From NCBI GenBank assembly GCA_018268935.1, contig JAFDVS010000031.1, positions 1 through 64,000 on the forward strand: a stretch of 64,000 bases of DNA. The letters run 5' to 3'. Under the pieces are notes generated by a model that saw only the letters and a program-made list of their open reading frames with translations, was not told the origin of the DNA and did not search any database. This document shows, piece after piece, positions 16,860 to 24,412 of this stretch. Position numbers and translations under genes: made by a program. Each line of letters begins with the position of its first letter. Position 1 is the stretch's first letter. Source of the DNA: Acidobacteriota bacterium (GTDB lineage Bacteria; Acidobacteriota; Terriglobia; Bryobacterales; Bryobacteraceae).

Positions 16860-17173
16860 CCGTCATGTGATCCAAGGTCGATTTGAGGTCGCTCCGTCGG
16901 TGGTGCTTGAACACTCTGGCTCCCTGTTCTCAACCGATTAAACGACCGCTTGCCAGAGAGCCTTATGTGACGACAATCGCGCCAATCCCGTCTTGAGGGC
17001 GTAACCGTCTAGAGTCATTTGTGACGTAGTTTGTGACGCAACCCTCTGCTCTACTACCCACTGATACCCGATCTTTACCGTTTACACTGCATGCGAAGGA
17101 ATCGCCGTATCCCGCTCAAAATGATCGCATTGGATAACAACCGGTGCAATACCGTCTAAGCACCATCACCTAT
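16860..17173. other. Gene-free stretch before the attachment site
   Basis: About 310 bp. It contains several short TTTGTGACG/TATGTGACG repeats (e.g. near 16961-17040) but no open frame with a ribosome binding site. Probably decayed DNA at the end of the element. Confidence 0.4.
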
Positions 17174-17218
17174 TTCGGGACCAGGAGGTCGGTGGTTCGA
17201 ATCCACTCGCCCCGACCA
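17174..17218 (+). repeat. tRNA-Pro(CGG) 3' fragment, copy 1 (attachment-site remnant)
   Basis: The sequence runs from the anticodon loop (TTCGGGA) through the 3' half of the anticodon stem (CCAGG), variable loop, T arm (GGTTCGAATCC) and 3' acceptor strand to CCA. The 5' half of the tRNA is absent: upstream bases do not pair with it. This is the usual product of integration into a tRNA gene. Confidence 0.82.
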
Positions 17219-17249
17219 TTTATCCCATAGCAATCATTCGGAATTTTCG

Positions 17250-17276
17250 CGGCCGAGGGCTTCACGCTCTCGGCCG
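17250..17276. terminator. Hairpin downstream of att copy 1
   Basis: CGGCCGAG (17250-17257) pairs with CTCGGCCG (17269-17276), with further G/C pairs inside, followed by a weak T-rich tail (GTTTCGCTTTC). It could be the terminator that once followed the tRNA or an element-borne structure. Confidence 0.45.
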
Positions 17277-17287
17277 TTTCGCTTTCA

Positions 17288-17313
17288 CTATGCCCAATTC
17301 TATGCCCACCCCG
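17288..17313. repeat. 26-bp repeat, copy A
   Basis: A 26-bp sequence built from two tandem CTATGCCCA units. It recurs with one mismatch at 20334-20359. One copy lies just right of att copy 1 and the other just left of att copy 3, so it may mark element ends or recombinase arm sites. Confidence 0.6.
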
Positions 17314-17700
17314 CTTGTGAACGAACCTTCCACCTTCGCGCTGGCCAGTGCTTTCTCAAGGTCGTGGTGGTCAACGTGTATCGTGCGGCTGGCAGCCGGT
17401 GTCTAAAACCGCTCCGTCGCCGTCGCGGCCCTGGAAGTTGCTGATTCTGCTGAGCCGCGCGCGTGAGCAAGCGGTTGTTCGAGCCTTTTAGGCACGGGCT
17501 GCTAGAGAGCGATATCGAACGGGATAGTCTCAGTTGGCGTTGATGATCTGCACGACCGGTTTCTTTAGGGCGTGGCGCAAAGACAGTTCGTCATTTGAAC
17601 ACGATGCGCTGTCATCCAGGAAAGAGGCCGCTGGTGCCACTTGTCATACGCGCAGACGGGCTCAGCGAGTAAAGGAGTGCCGCGATATCGACGGCAGGTA
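17314..17700. other. Gene-poor remnant between att copy 1 and the DUF433/DUF5615 pair
   Basis: No convincing gene. A segment around 17606-17650 (GATGCGCTGTCATCCA...GGTGCCA) resembles 18858-18898 in front of the HigB-like gene (GATGCGTTGTCATCCA...GGTGCCA), which suggests both att-bounded units descend from related DNA. Confidence 0.4.
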
Positions 17701-18039
17701 CTAGGCCTGATCTCGAAGTTCGGCCGGATCTGAAAGCGCCCAAACGTAGAGAATTGACTCGACGACATCACCGATGGCCGAGCCTTGCGACACGATCAGC
17801 AACCCAGGGCTGGACTTGCCAGCCGCCAAGTGGTCGCGAAAGTGGTTGATCATCGTTCGCCGATCATGAGACACCAGAACTCGCCCTTCTGCTGCAGCGC
17901 GGTCCAGCAACGCGGGATCGGGAACACCGTCCAGGCCAGCTTCTTGGGCAGACAGGAAATCAACGGTAGGCTCTCGCCCCCGGACGGCCTTGACGATTCC
18001 GAACTTGAGGTCGTTGTCAGCCTGGAACCGGATGCTCAA
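17701..18039 (-). CDS. DUF5615 PIN-like toxin candidate
   Basis: 112 residues. The N-terminus reads RFQADNDLKFGI (Asp8, Asp10), followed by a FLSAQEAGLDGVPDPALLD helix and VLVSHDRRTM, the typical order of DUF5615 PIN-like proteins, in which the acidic residues would coordinate the metal of an RNase site. The start overlaps the end of the DUF433 gene by 4 bases, the normal arrangement of this toxin-antitoxin pair. The length is typical for the family, and no disabling change is visible. Confidence 0.82.
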   Translation of the reverse strand: MSIRFQADNDLKFGIVKAVRGREPTVDFLSAQEAGLDGVPDPALLDRAAAEGRVLVSHDRRTMINHFRDHLAAGKSSPGLLIVSQGSAIGDVVESILYVWALSDPAELRDQA

Positions 18040-18359
18040 GAACGCCGGTCGCCTTGGGCGGCCTCGGCTTTAGCGCGTTGGATCTTGGCCCAAAGCGTCG
18101 GATTGGCCTGCTCCAGCGGGATCGCCTTCCCCTCGAACTCACGCTCGGTGTCCACCAGGTACTTGTCGATCTCGGCTTGGTGATCCAGGTAGAACGCAAT
18201 CGCGCCATAGATCTGGGCGCGCTTCAGCGACGGGAAGTCTTCCTGAATGGCCTCTGGCGACTGCCCTTCGTTGAACGAGTACACCACGGAATCCAGCGAA
18301 ATGCGCGTCCCGGCTACGTAGTAGCCTCCGTGGCGCTGTTCGATGTATTCGCTGTGCAT
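18036..18359 (-). CDS. DUF433 antitoxin candidate
   Basis: 107 residues. DUF433 hallmarks are visible: YYVAGTRISLDSVVYSF, then NEGQSPEAIQEDFPSL and LKRAQIYGAIAFYLDHQAEI, a winged-helix DNA-binding fold. A charged C-terminal helix (EREFEGKAIPLEQANP...) would wrap the toxin. It probably represses its own promoter, which should lie just right of 18359. Paired with the DUF5615 gene downstream, from which it is translated with a 4-base overlap. Confidence 0.85.
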   Translation of the reverse strand: MHSEYIEQRHGGYYVAGTRISLDSVVYSFNEGQSPEAIQEDFPSLKRAQIYGAIAFYLDHQAEIDKYLVDTEREFEGKAIPLEQANPTLWAKIQRAKAEAAQGDRRS

Positions 18360-18405
18360 GGTTTGCTCCTGCTTCGATTATACGGCACCCCCGCTAACCG
18401 CGGAT

Positions 18406-18449
18406 CTCGGACTTGACGCGAGGCAAGATCAGCAGGTTTTCGCTGGACC
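18406..18449 (+). pseudogene. Relic of a HigA-like antitoxin gene
   Basis: 44 bp that align without gaps to 19468-19511 within the intact HTH antitoxin gene, the part encoding RISDLTRGKISRFSLD, with only a handful of mismatches. No start or toxin gene accompanies it here. It lies about 60 bp left of att copy 2, so the unit between att copies 1 and 2 once carried a similar HigBA pair. Confidence 0.7.
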
Positions 18450-18463
18450 CTAGCTAGCTGGAT

Positions 18464-18590
18464 AACACAACCCCATCGCACCCCTGAGCAATCCAGCCCA
18501 ATCACTCCTCATCCCCGAATCCTGGTTCGGGACCAGGCGGTCGGTGGTTCGAATCCACTCGCCCCGACCATTCCTTATCACCTCATCAAC
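18464..18590 (+). repeat. att copy 2: tRNA-Pro(CGG) 3' fragment with shared flanks
   Basis: The core 18521-18570 starts with CCTGG, the 5' strand of the anticodon stem, and runs to the CCA end; one base differs from copy 1 (CCAGGCGG versus CCAGGAGG). About 57 bp on its left and about 20 bp on its right are also shared with copy 3, so the repeated unit is about 127 bp. The right flank resembles the 3' end of the chromosomal esterase gene at 20535. Confidence 0.82.
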
Positions 18591-18913
18591 GCGTGCGATG
18601 TTTTCCCACCCGTCGGCGGCGCGGTAGTTCTCATCGGCCAAAAGTCACCGCTCGTAGGCTGAGAACCGCTGCCCCCATGGGCGGGAAAAGGCGCACCGGA
18701 CCTCTTAAGACGTCCTTCGATGACTCAACGCGGCACTGGACGTCCCTCGACGTCTCAGCGCTTTTCAGCGGATGGAGACACACGCGGTAGTGGAACATAA
18801 AGGGTTGTGCACCAAGCCGCTCAGAAACTCAGCCTAACTCGCCGCGGCTGAAGAGGATGCGTTGTCATCCACATCAGCACTTCGCGGTGCCATTTGGTGC
18901 ACAAGGGCACCGC
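18591..18913. other. Gene-free stretch upstream of the HigB-like gene
   Basis: About 320 bp with no supported gene. It contains the 18858-18898 segment that is similar to 17606-17650. Confidence 0.4.
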
Positions 18914-18941
18914 TCGACAAATATATCCAATCTTGTATAAT
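18914..18941 (+). promoter_or_regulatory. Promoter of the HigB/HigA-like operon (leaderless)
   Basis: A perfect TATAAT (18936-18941) lies 16 bases after TCGACA (18914-18919). The GTG start of the toxin gene begins 6 bases after the -10 box, so transcription would start at or next to the start codon and the mRNA would be leaderless. Confidence 0.6.
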
Positions 18942-18947
18942 CGAAGA

Positions 18948-19283
18948 GTGGCGAGCTTGAAACCAATCGCCTGGCTGGGCGACAGCTTGGCCCGTTTGCG
19001 CGCCGCCCCTGCGGACATTCGCTCCGACGCGGGCTACCAGTTGGACCTGGTTCAACGTGGTGCGCCGCCAGCGGATTTCAGCCCGATGCCGGATGTCGGG
19101 CCGGGTGTCATGGAGATCCGACTCCATGGCGACAAACGGGTCTTCTACGTTGCCCGATTCGAAGAGGCGGTCTACGTGCTGCACGCCTTCGTCAAGAAGA
19201 CTCGGACAACGCGCAAGGCCGACATCGACCTGGGCAAGGCGCGGTACGCTGTAATGCTGGAAGCGAGGAAAGGGAGAACATGA
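18948..19283 (+). CDS. HigB/RelE-type (Gp49-like) toxin
   Basis: 111 residues from the GTG at 18948 (MASLKPIAWLGDSL). The pattern is that of phage-derived Gp49-like HigB toxins: an N-terminal KPIAWLGDSL helix, LDLVQRGAPPADFSPMP, EIRLHGDKRVFYVARF, and a C-terminal YVLHAFVKKTRTT box with the basic residues expected for a ribosome-dependent mRNA interferase. It overlaps the antitoxin gene by 4 bases. Toxin-first order is normal for HigBA. The gene looks intact. Confidence 0.83.
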   Translation: MASLKPIAWLGDSLARLRAAPADIRSDAGYQLDLVQRGAPPADFSPMPDVGPGVMEIRLHGDKRVFYVARFEEAVYVLHAFVKKTRTTRKADIDLGKARYAVMLEARKGRT

Positions 19284-19594
19284 AATCGATCAAAGGAACG
19301 ACGATTACAAAGGGCAGCGGCAACGTCTTTGCCGACCTCGGTTTCTCGCCGGCTGAGTCCAGAAACCTGCGAATCCGGTCAGAGATGATGACGGCCCTCC
19401 GCAAGTTCATTGAGAAAGAGGGCTTGACCCAAGCCGAGGCGGCCAAGCGCTTGAAGGTGAGTCAGCCCCGGATCTCGGATCTAACGCGCGGCAAGATCAG
19501 CCGGTTCTCGCTGGACACGTTGGTCAACATGCTCTCCGACGCTGGTCTAGAGGTGGATTTACGGATCAAGGCCCCGACGCGCCGCGTGGCGTAG
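19280..19594 (+). CDS. HigA-like XRE-family antitoxin
   Basis: 104 residues. A helix-turn-helix of the XRE type spans about 50-75 (GLTQAEAAKRLKVSQPRISD), followed by the SLDTLVNMLSDAGLEVDL region typical of this antitoxin subgroup. It should neutralise the HigB-like toxin and repress the promoter at 18914-18941. A 44-bp relic of a related gene lies at 18406-18449. Confidence 0.85.
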   Translation: MKSIKGTTITKGSGNVFADLGFSPAESRNLRIRSEMMTALRKFIEKEGLTQAEAAKRLKVSQPRISDLTRGKISRFSLDTLVNMLSDAGLEVDLRIKAPTRRVA

Positions 19595-19631
19595 CGCCCT
19601 TCGGCTGGATGGGCGTTGAACCTTCGAGCGT

Positions 19632-20287
19632 TCACGACTGCGTACTTGGATCCTTGCCCGATAACAGCCGAGGGGAATTCAGTATCTGTAGGAACTCTGT
19701 CGCATCAAGGGACGGGGGACGCGTTTCGACATGTGTCAAGTAGCGTGAAGAGTCCGGCCCCCAGTCGAAGTAAAGACCTGCTCCGGGCTCCGTGAGTCGG
19801 GCCGCTGTTTCTGAAGTAATTTCGAGCTCTTGCGAAAAGAGCAGGTTGGCTTCTTGTCTCCCAGTAGGTGCGCATAAACCTCAAGCCGGTAACGGCCCTG
19901 AACGAACTGGAAGGCATTACCATCGCGAGGCGTCAAGAAATGGTGATTGGCCGCAACTCCTGTTTCTCCAACGAATAGCCCACTCCCCCGAACGAGCTTT
20001 TCATCCCCATGAACCCAAATGTTGAAGTTTTGGACCGTCTCATTGCGGCGCAAAGTGACGTGCATGCTTTGGATCACTCGACCCCTCTTGGACGTCGAAA
20101 AGAGAAGAGTCCGAAGGTAGACCTTTGGCAGGCTTCCGCCTCTCTCAGTAGGTTTGTCTGGCCCGAAGAAGATCACAGTCGGCTGTGTCATCTTCACGGT
20201 CCCACGCCGGAACAGCGTAAGCCAAGCGTTCAGCGCGGACACTCCAAGTGCGAGGCCTGAAATTGCGATTGTAATCGGATCAGCCAA
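19632..20287 (-). pseudogene. Frameshifted hypothetical protein with N-terminal membrane segment
   Basis: The ATG at 20287 starts an intact N-terminal part (hydrophobic residues 4-26, then FRRGTVKMTQPTVIFFGPD). Around 19858 the frame changes. In the annotated frame the end is an unlikely Gln/Arg/Ser-rich tail. With a one-base shift translation continues as LLFSQELEITSETAARL, then LYFDWGPDSSRYLTHVE, and stops at 19632. That continuation has normal composition and looks like the true C-terminus. The function is unknown; the membrane-anchored beta-rich appearance is all that can be said. A sequencing error is an alternative. Confidence 0.6.
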
Positions 20288-20333
20288 ATCTCTTGGGGCC
20301 CTCGCCCTAAGTATAGCGAGTACGGCGGATCGC

Positions 20334-20359
20334 TATGCCCAATACTATGCCCACCCCGT
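20334..20359. repeat. 26-bp repeat, copy B
   Basis: Differs from 17288-17313 by one base and has the same tandem CTATGCCCA structure. It lies about 120 bp left of the att copy 3 core. Confidence 0.6.
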
Positions 20360-20419
20360 GCATCCACCCACTACTACCGGCTACGAAGACCCCAGTCGCC
20401 CAATCCCGCAAGAGCTAAA

Positions 20420-20546
20420 AACAAAACCCATCGCAACCTCGAGCAACCCAGCGCAATCACTCACCCTCCCCCAAATCCTGGTTCGGGACCAGGAGGTCGG
20501 TGGTTCGAATCCACTCCCCCCCGGCCATTCCTTCTCACCTCATCAG
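20420..20546 (+). repeat. att copy 3: tRNA-Pro(CGG) 3' fragment at the chromosome junction
   Basis: The core 20477-20527 again starts at the anticodon stem. Its acceptor end is altered to CCCCCCGGCCA, so it could not be a functional tRNA end. The right flank runs into the 3' end of the esterase gene (stop at 20535), so this is the outermost junction with the original chromosome. The left ~57 bp match copy 2. Confidence 0.82.
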
Positions 20547-21437
20547 CTTCCCCCGGAAAAACTCCACATACCGGTCCACCGGAAATCCCCCCGGATAATC
20601 CTCTCTCAGCAGCACCGTGCATTCCACACCCACGCGATCCGCCTTCTCTTTCAACGCAAACCCAAACTTCGGATGGTGGATATGCTGGACGCCCGTCGAA
20701 TTCGGCGGTAGAGGATCGTTCCGCTGGTTATAGAAAACCAGAATCGGCGCATCCCCCGCGCTCAGATGATGCAGCGGCGACGCCGCTTCAAACAACGGAA
20801 AGTACCGCGGATCCTCCGCCTCCGCCGCCGAACGCATTCCAAAAAACGCGATCAACGCCTCATGCACCTGATCCGTCTTCATCAGCTTCTTGATAAACCG
20901 TGGATCGTAGGACGACTGCGCGTTGAAGGGACCAACAGCGCTCAGCCGTGTCGATTGGCGCAGCACCGGGTCCGGATCCGACGGCTTCGCCAGGTCATCG
21001 TGGAAACCCAGCCATTGCGAGATCCCCGACCCCGCCGAGCCCCCATATGCGCCGATCCGCGCCGCGTCAATATGGTACCGGCCCGCGTGCAGCCTTATGA
21101 ACTGCAGTGCCCGCGCCGAGTCCAGCATCTGTGCCGGATAGGGCGCGCTATCCGTCAGCCGGTAGTTCGCCGCGGCAACGCTAATCCCCGCCCCACGCAG
21201 CTTCTCCAGCAGCTCGCGATGAATCGTGTTCTTGTCGCCCTGGCGGAATCCGCCGCCGTGATAGTAAATCACCAGCGGAGCGGGCTTCGCACTCTTCGCC
21301 AGCCAGAGGTCGAACACATTCCGTTCATGCGGGCCGTAGCGCACATTGGCGTGATCCGGTGGAGGCAGTTCGCGGGCGCTCTTCTGCCCCTGCGCCAAAC
21401 AAAAAACGGCAAGCAGCGTGATCAATAGTAGTCTCAT
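20535..21437 (-). CDS. Secreted alpha/beta-hydrolase esterase
   Basis: 300 residues from the ATG at 21437; residues 1-17 form a Sec signal peptide. The HGGG oxyanion motif (60-63) and GGSAG (132-136, nucleophile Ser134) mark the hormone-sensitive-lipase/BD-FAE esterase group, which hydrolyses short-chain esters including acetylated polysaccharides. The catalytic His is probably in the HHPKFGF or DYPGGFP region near the C-terminus. The longer frame to 21494 starts without a signal peptide. It lies beside a GH51 enzyme, suggesting plant polysaccharide degradation. Its last codons overlap att copy 3. Confidence 0.78.
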   Translation of the reverse strand: MRLLLITLLAVFCLAQGQKSARELPPPDHANVRYGPHERNVFDLWLAKSAKPAPLVIYYHGGGFRQGDKNTIHRELLEKLRGAGISVAAANYRLTDSAPYPAQMLDSARALQFIRLHAGRYHIDAARIGAYGGSAGSGISQWLGFHDDLAKPSDPDPVLRQSTRLSAVGPFNAQSSYDPRFIKKLMKTDQVHEALIAFFGMRSAAEAEDPRYFPLFEAASPLHHLSAGDAPILVFYNQRNDPLPPNSTGVQHIHHPKFGFALKEKADRVGVECTVLLREDYPGGFPVDRYVEFFRGKLMR

Positions 21438-21478
21438 ATGCGGGCGTCTCAGTGAGACTGAGTATACACCCGCACTCC

Positions 21479-23440
21479 TCAACGCAAATCCCACATCACC
21501 CGCGTCAGCGACAACGGAGGCACAGCCACATCCGTCAAAGACACCTCAGACTCCGTCACCCCGATCCGCTCCGGCGTATCCCAACCATTCCGCGCCAGCA
21601 AATCCTCCGCCGCTAACACCCACCGCCGCGCTTTGGCCGGAACCGCCGCCCCTTTCGCAACAAGAGAAACACGGAACCCCTCGCTCGTGTGCCGGTTGAT
21701 CAGAAACACGCTCGCCGTCTTCCCCCCGGCATCCACCAACGCCGCTACATCCACGTAAGGAACATCATCCCGCTTCGTCACAAACTTGCCGCTCGTGGAA
21801 AACTTGGGCGATGACACCCGCACCGCCACCGGTACAGTCCCCGCCTGCGAGCCATACAGATGCGTCGCCCACCACACCGGCTCCGCATAAACCACTGACC
21901 GGTTCTTCCCCAATCCCCCACCATGATTCAACAATGCCGAATGCGTGATCAGCTCAATCAGCCCGCCGCTGCGGAACGCCGTGTGCCACAGGCTCGCCAG
22001 CCACAACGCCTCGGCGATGCTCTTGTTATTCGGCAAACTCGGCCGGTTGGTGAAAATCTGCATCTCCGTGATCGCCACCTTCGGCTCCAGTCCACCGCGC
22101 CGCATCGGTTCGCCAATCAACTCCCGCACCCGCTCCGCGTACCCATCGGCGAATGCCACCAGCCCTTGCCACACCTCCACCGGATCGGAATCCGGCTTGA
22201 TCCCGTTGCCAATCAACGGATGATCCGAAATGGAGCGCACCAGCGGCCCATTCCGCTCCACAATCGCCGAGTTCCACTCCGCGCGACTATGCCCATTGGC
22301 GATGAACAGCAGATTCGGATCCGCCCGGCGCATCGCCGCAACGAACTGCCCGTAACGCTCCGCATATCCCGCGCCATCGGTATGCCCGATCTGCCAGTCC
22401 CCATACAACTCGTTGCCCACCTCCCAATACCGCACCCGGTAAGGCTCCGGATGCCCATTCGCCGCGCGCAGCCTGCCCATCGGAGTCGAAACCGGCCCGT
22501 TCACGTATTCCATCCAACGCCTCGCATCCTCCGGACTGCCGTTCCCCGCGTTCACACAAATCAGCGGCTCCGCGCCCGTTAGCTTGCACAAATTCAACCA
22601 CTCGTCCGTGCCGACATGATTCCACTCCACCTCCGGCCAAGCCGGATTCTTCAAAGCAGGGCGCGTGTCCAGCGGACCCACTCCATCCTGCCACTGATAG
22701 CCGCTCACGAAGTTCCCACCAGGGAAGCGCAGCATCGGCAATCGCGCTTCCCGCAAATACCGGACCACCTCCGGTTCCCATCCATCCACATGATCCGCCG
22801 GAAACAGCAGCACCCGCGAAAGCATCACAGTATTCGCCCCATCCACCTCAATACGCAGCAAACTCGCGTCCCCGCGAGTGTGCCCCGCGCGCTCCACCTG
22901 AAGTCGAATCCTGGTCTCGGCCCACGATGTCCCCACCGGCACGACAGTCTTCCCCAACACGCGGCCGCTCTCATTCAGCAGCACCACCCGCGCTTCCGCC
23001 GCATGCGAGGCCTGTGCCCGCAGCGTCAGCTCATAGGTAGCTGTCCGATGCAGCGGCAGATACAAACTCGTTTCCACTGACCCGCCACCTTTGCCCACCA
23101 CAAGCTCCTGCATGTCACGCACACCTTCGCGCACAGCCCGCGCACGCACCTCGCCTTTGGTCACCCAAAACGGAGCCACACCCTCCGCGGGAGCACGCCC
23201 CAGCCGCGCCTTCAGCCCGTCCGCATTCGGCCACCGGCTCGCCGGAGCAAAATCCGGATTGGGAACCACCTGTGCCCAAGCCCCCTGGTACACATTCCGT
23301 CCCAGGTGCTCCGTGAATTTTCCAAAAAGAAGTCTCGATATGGGTTTTGCGCGCTCAGTGAAGTCGATCTCAACACGAAGCTCGGCCGTAGCGGCGGCGG
23401 CCAGAACCAGGTAAGCGCCAAACAATGTTCTGCCTGGCAT
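21479..23440 (-). CDS. Alpha-L-arabinofuranosidase (GH51), exported
   Basis: 653 residues from the ATG at 23440, with a signal peptide of about 19 residues. Features in order: ISRLLFGKFTEHLGRN (35-49), a carbohydrate-binding-like insert (about 115-215), LRFPGGNFVSGYQW (237-250), the acid/base pair Asn343-Glu344 in WEVGNELYGDW, and the nucleophile Glu459 in VAITEMQIF. It removes arabinofuranosyl side chains from arabinan or arabinoxylan. The esterase gene follows 41 bases downstream on the same strand. It is divergent from the TauD-like gene. Confidence 0.88.
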   Translation of the reverse strand: MPGRTLFGAYLVLAAAATAELRVEIDFTERAKPISRLLFGKFTEHLGRNVYQGAWAQVVPNPDFAPASRWPNADGLKARLGRAPAEGVAPFWVTKGEVRARAVREGVRDMQELVVGKGGGSVETSLYLPLHRTATYELTLRAQASHAAEARVVLLNESGRVLGKTVVPVGTSWAETRIRLQVERAGHTRGDASLLRIEVDGANTVMLSRVLLFPADHVDGWEPEVVRYLREARLPMLRFPGGNFVSGYQWQDGVGPLDTRPALKNPAWPEVEWNHVGTDEWLNLCKLTGAEPLICVNAGNGSPEDARRWMEYVNGPVSTPMGRLRAANGHPEPYRVRYWEVGNELYGDWQIGHTDGAGYAERYGQFVAAMRRADPNLLFIANGHSRAEWNSAIVERNGPLVRSISDHPLIGNGIKPDSDPVEVWQGLVAFADGYAERVRELIGEPMRRGGLEPKVAITEMQIFTNRPSLPNNKSIAEALWLASLWHTAFRSGGLIELITHSALLNHGGGLGKNRSVVYAEPVWWATHLYGSQAGTVPVAVRVSSPKFSTSGKFVTKRDDVPYVDVAALVDAGGKTASVFLINRHTSEGFRVSLVAKGAAVPAKARRWVLAAEDLLARNGWDTPERIGVTESEVSLTDVAVPPLSLTRVMWDLR

Positions 23441-23495
23441 GGGTCTCTCTGCCGCCGAGTGTAGCAGACCCCTTACTTGCTGTAACGTGGTTCTC

Positions 23496-24350
23496 ATGCA
23501 CATCGCTCACAGCGCTGCACCGCTCGGCGCTGAAGTCACTGGCCTCGATCTCGCGCATCCCATCGATGACGCTACCTTCCGCCAAATCGAGGACCTCTTC
23601 CATGACCGCGGCGTCGTCGCCTTCCGCAACCAGCAACTCACTCCCGAGCAGCACATCGCCTTCAGCCGCCGCCTCGGCAATCTCGAAATCCACGTCGCCA
23701 CGCAATACCTGATGCCCGGCCACCCGGAAATCCTCGTCGTCTCCAACATCGTCGAAGACGGCCGCAACATCGGCCTCGCCGACGCAGGCCAATACTGGCA
23801 CAGCGACCTCTCCTACATCGCCAATCCCAGCCGCTGCTCACTGCTCTATGCTCGCGAAGTCCCAGTGCGCGACGGCGTAGTGCTCGGCGAAACCCTGTTC
23901 GCCAGTGCCGCACATGCCTACGACACGCTCGACCCCGCCCTCACCCAGCGCCTCGAAGGGCTCACCGCCATTCACCGCTACGGCGATCGCTATCAGAAGC
24001 AGCAGGCCGCCGGCGGCCGCGGCGCCCTCAGCGAAGAGCAACTCCGCAAAGTGCCCGAAGTCCGTCATCCCGTGCTTCGCGCCCATCCCATCACCGGCCG
24101 CAAAGTCATCTTCGTCAATGAAGGTTTCACTGCCGCCATCGAAGGAATCCCCGCCGAAGAAAGCGCCGCCATCCTGCCCCAACTCTTCGCGCACATCGTC
24201 CGGCCCGAGGCCCTCTACACGCACCGCTGGCAACAGGGCGATCTCGTCATGTGGGACAACTGCCTCACCCAGCATCGCGCCATCCGCAACTACCAACTCC
24301 CCCTGCGCCGCCTCATGCATCGCACCACCGTCGCCGGACTCCCGCAATGA
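23496..24350 (+). CDS. TauD/TfdA-family Fe(II)/2-oxoglutarate dioxygenase
   Basis: 284 residues from the ATG at 23496. Iron ligands are His102 and Asp104 (QYWHSDLSY) and His260 (DNCLTQHRAI), with a downstream Arg for 2-oxoglutarate (LPLRR). The length and motifs are those of TauD/TfdA enzymes, which hydroxylate taurine, alkyl sulfates, aryloxyacetates or related acids. The substrate cannot be told from sequence. It stands alone and is convergent with the TonB receptor gene. Confidence 0.85.
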   Translation: MHIAHSAAPLGAEVTGLDLAHPIDDATFRQIEDLFHDRGVVAFRNQQLTPEQHIAFSRRLGNLEIHVATQYLMPGHPEILVVSNIVEDGRNIGLADAGQYWHSDLSYIANPSRCSLLYAREVPVRDGVVLGETLFASAAHAYDTLDPALTQRLEGLTAIHRYGDRYQKQQAAGGRGALSEEQLRKVPEVRHPVLRAHPITGRKVIFVNEGFTAAIEGIPAEESAAILPQLFAHIVRPEALYTHRWQQGDLVMWDNCLTQHRAIRNYQLPLRRLMHRTTVAGLPQ

Positions 24351-24385
24351 AAAAGGCCGGTTCGCCCGCCACAGGCAAACCGGCC
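24350..24385 (-). terminator. Terminator of the transaldolase-TonB operon
   Basis: AACCGGCC (24378-24385) and GGCCGGTT (24355-24362) form an 8-bp stem with extra inner pairs. On the minus strand it is followed directly by five Ts (complement of 24350-24354), ending at the convergent tauD stop. Confidence 0.75.
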
Positions 24386-24412
24386 CGTTCTGATCAACCC
24401 TTTCCCGGGTAA

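Larger units (their letters stand above)
1..17218. mobile_element. Right-hand part of an integrative/conjugative element (left end outside window)
   Basis: The segment starts inside conjugation genes (TraF-like, TraB-like, VirB1-like), carries an accessory block with defence-type protein families and a decayed AbiE pair, and ends exactly in a 3' fragment of a tRNA-Pro gene (17174-17218), a common attachment site for tyrosine integrases. No integrase or intact tRNA is visible, so both are expected to the left. The element boundary is an inference from the tRNA fragment and the change to chromosomal genes after 20535. Confidence 0.6.

Noticed and set aside
17314..17700. Integrase remnant beside att copy 1
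   Set aside because: A short minus-strand frame ends near 17277, but it has no recognisable integrase catalytic motif.
17174..20527. Intact tRNA-Pro genes
   Set aside because: None of the three copies has a 5' half that could pair to form D and acceptor stems.
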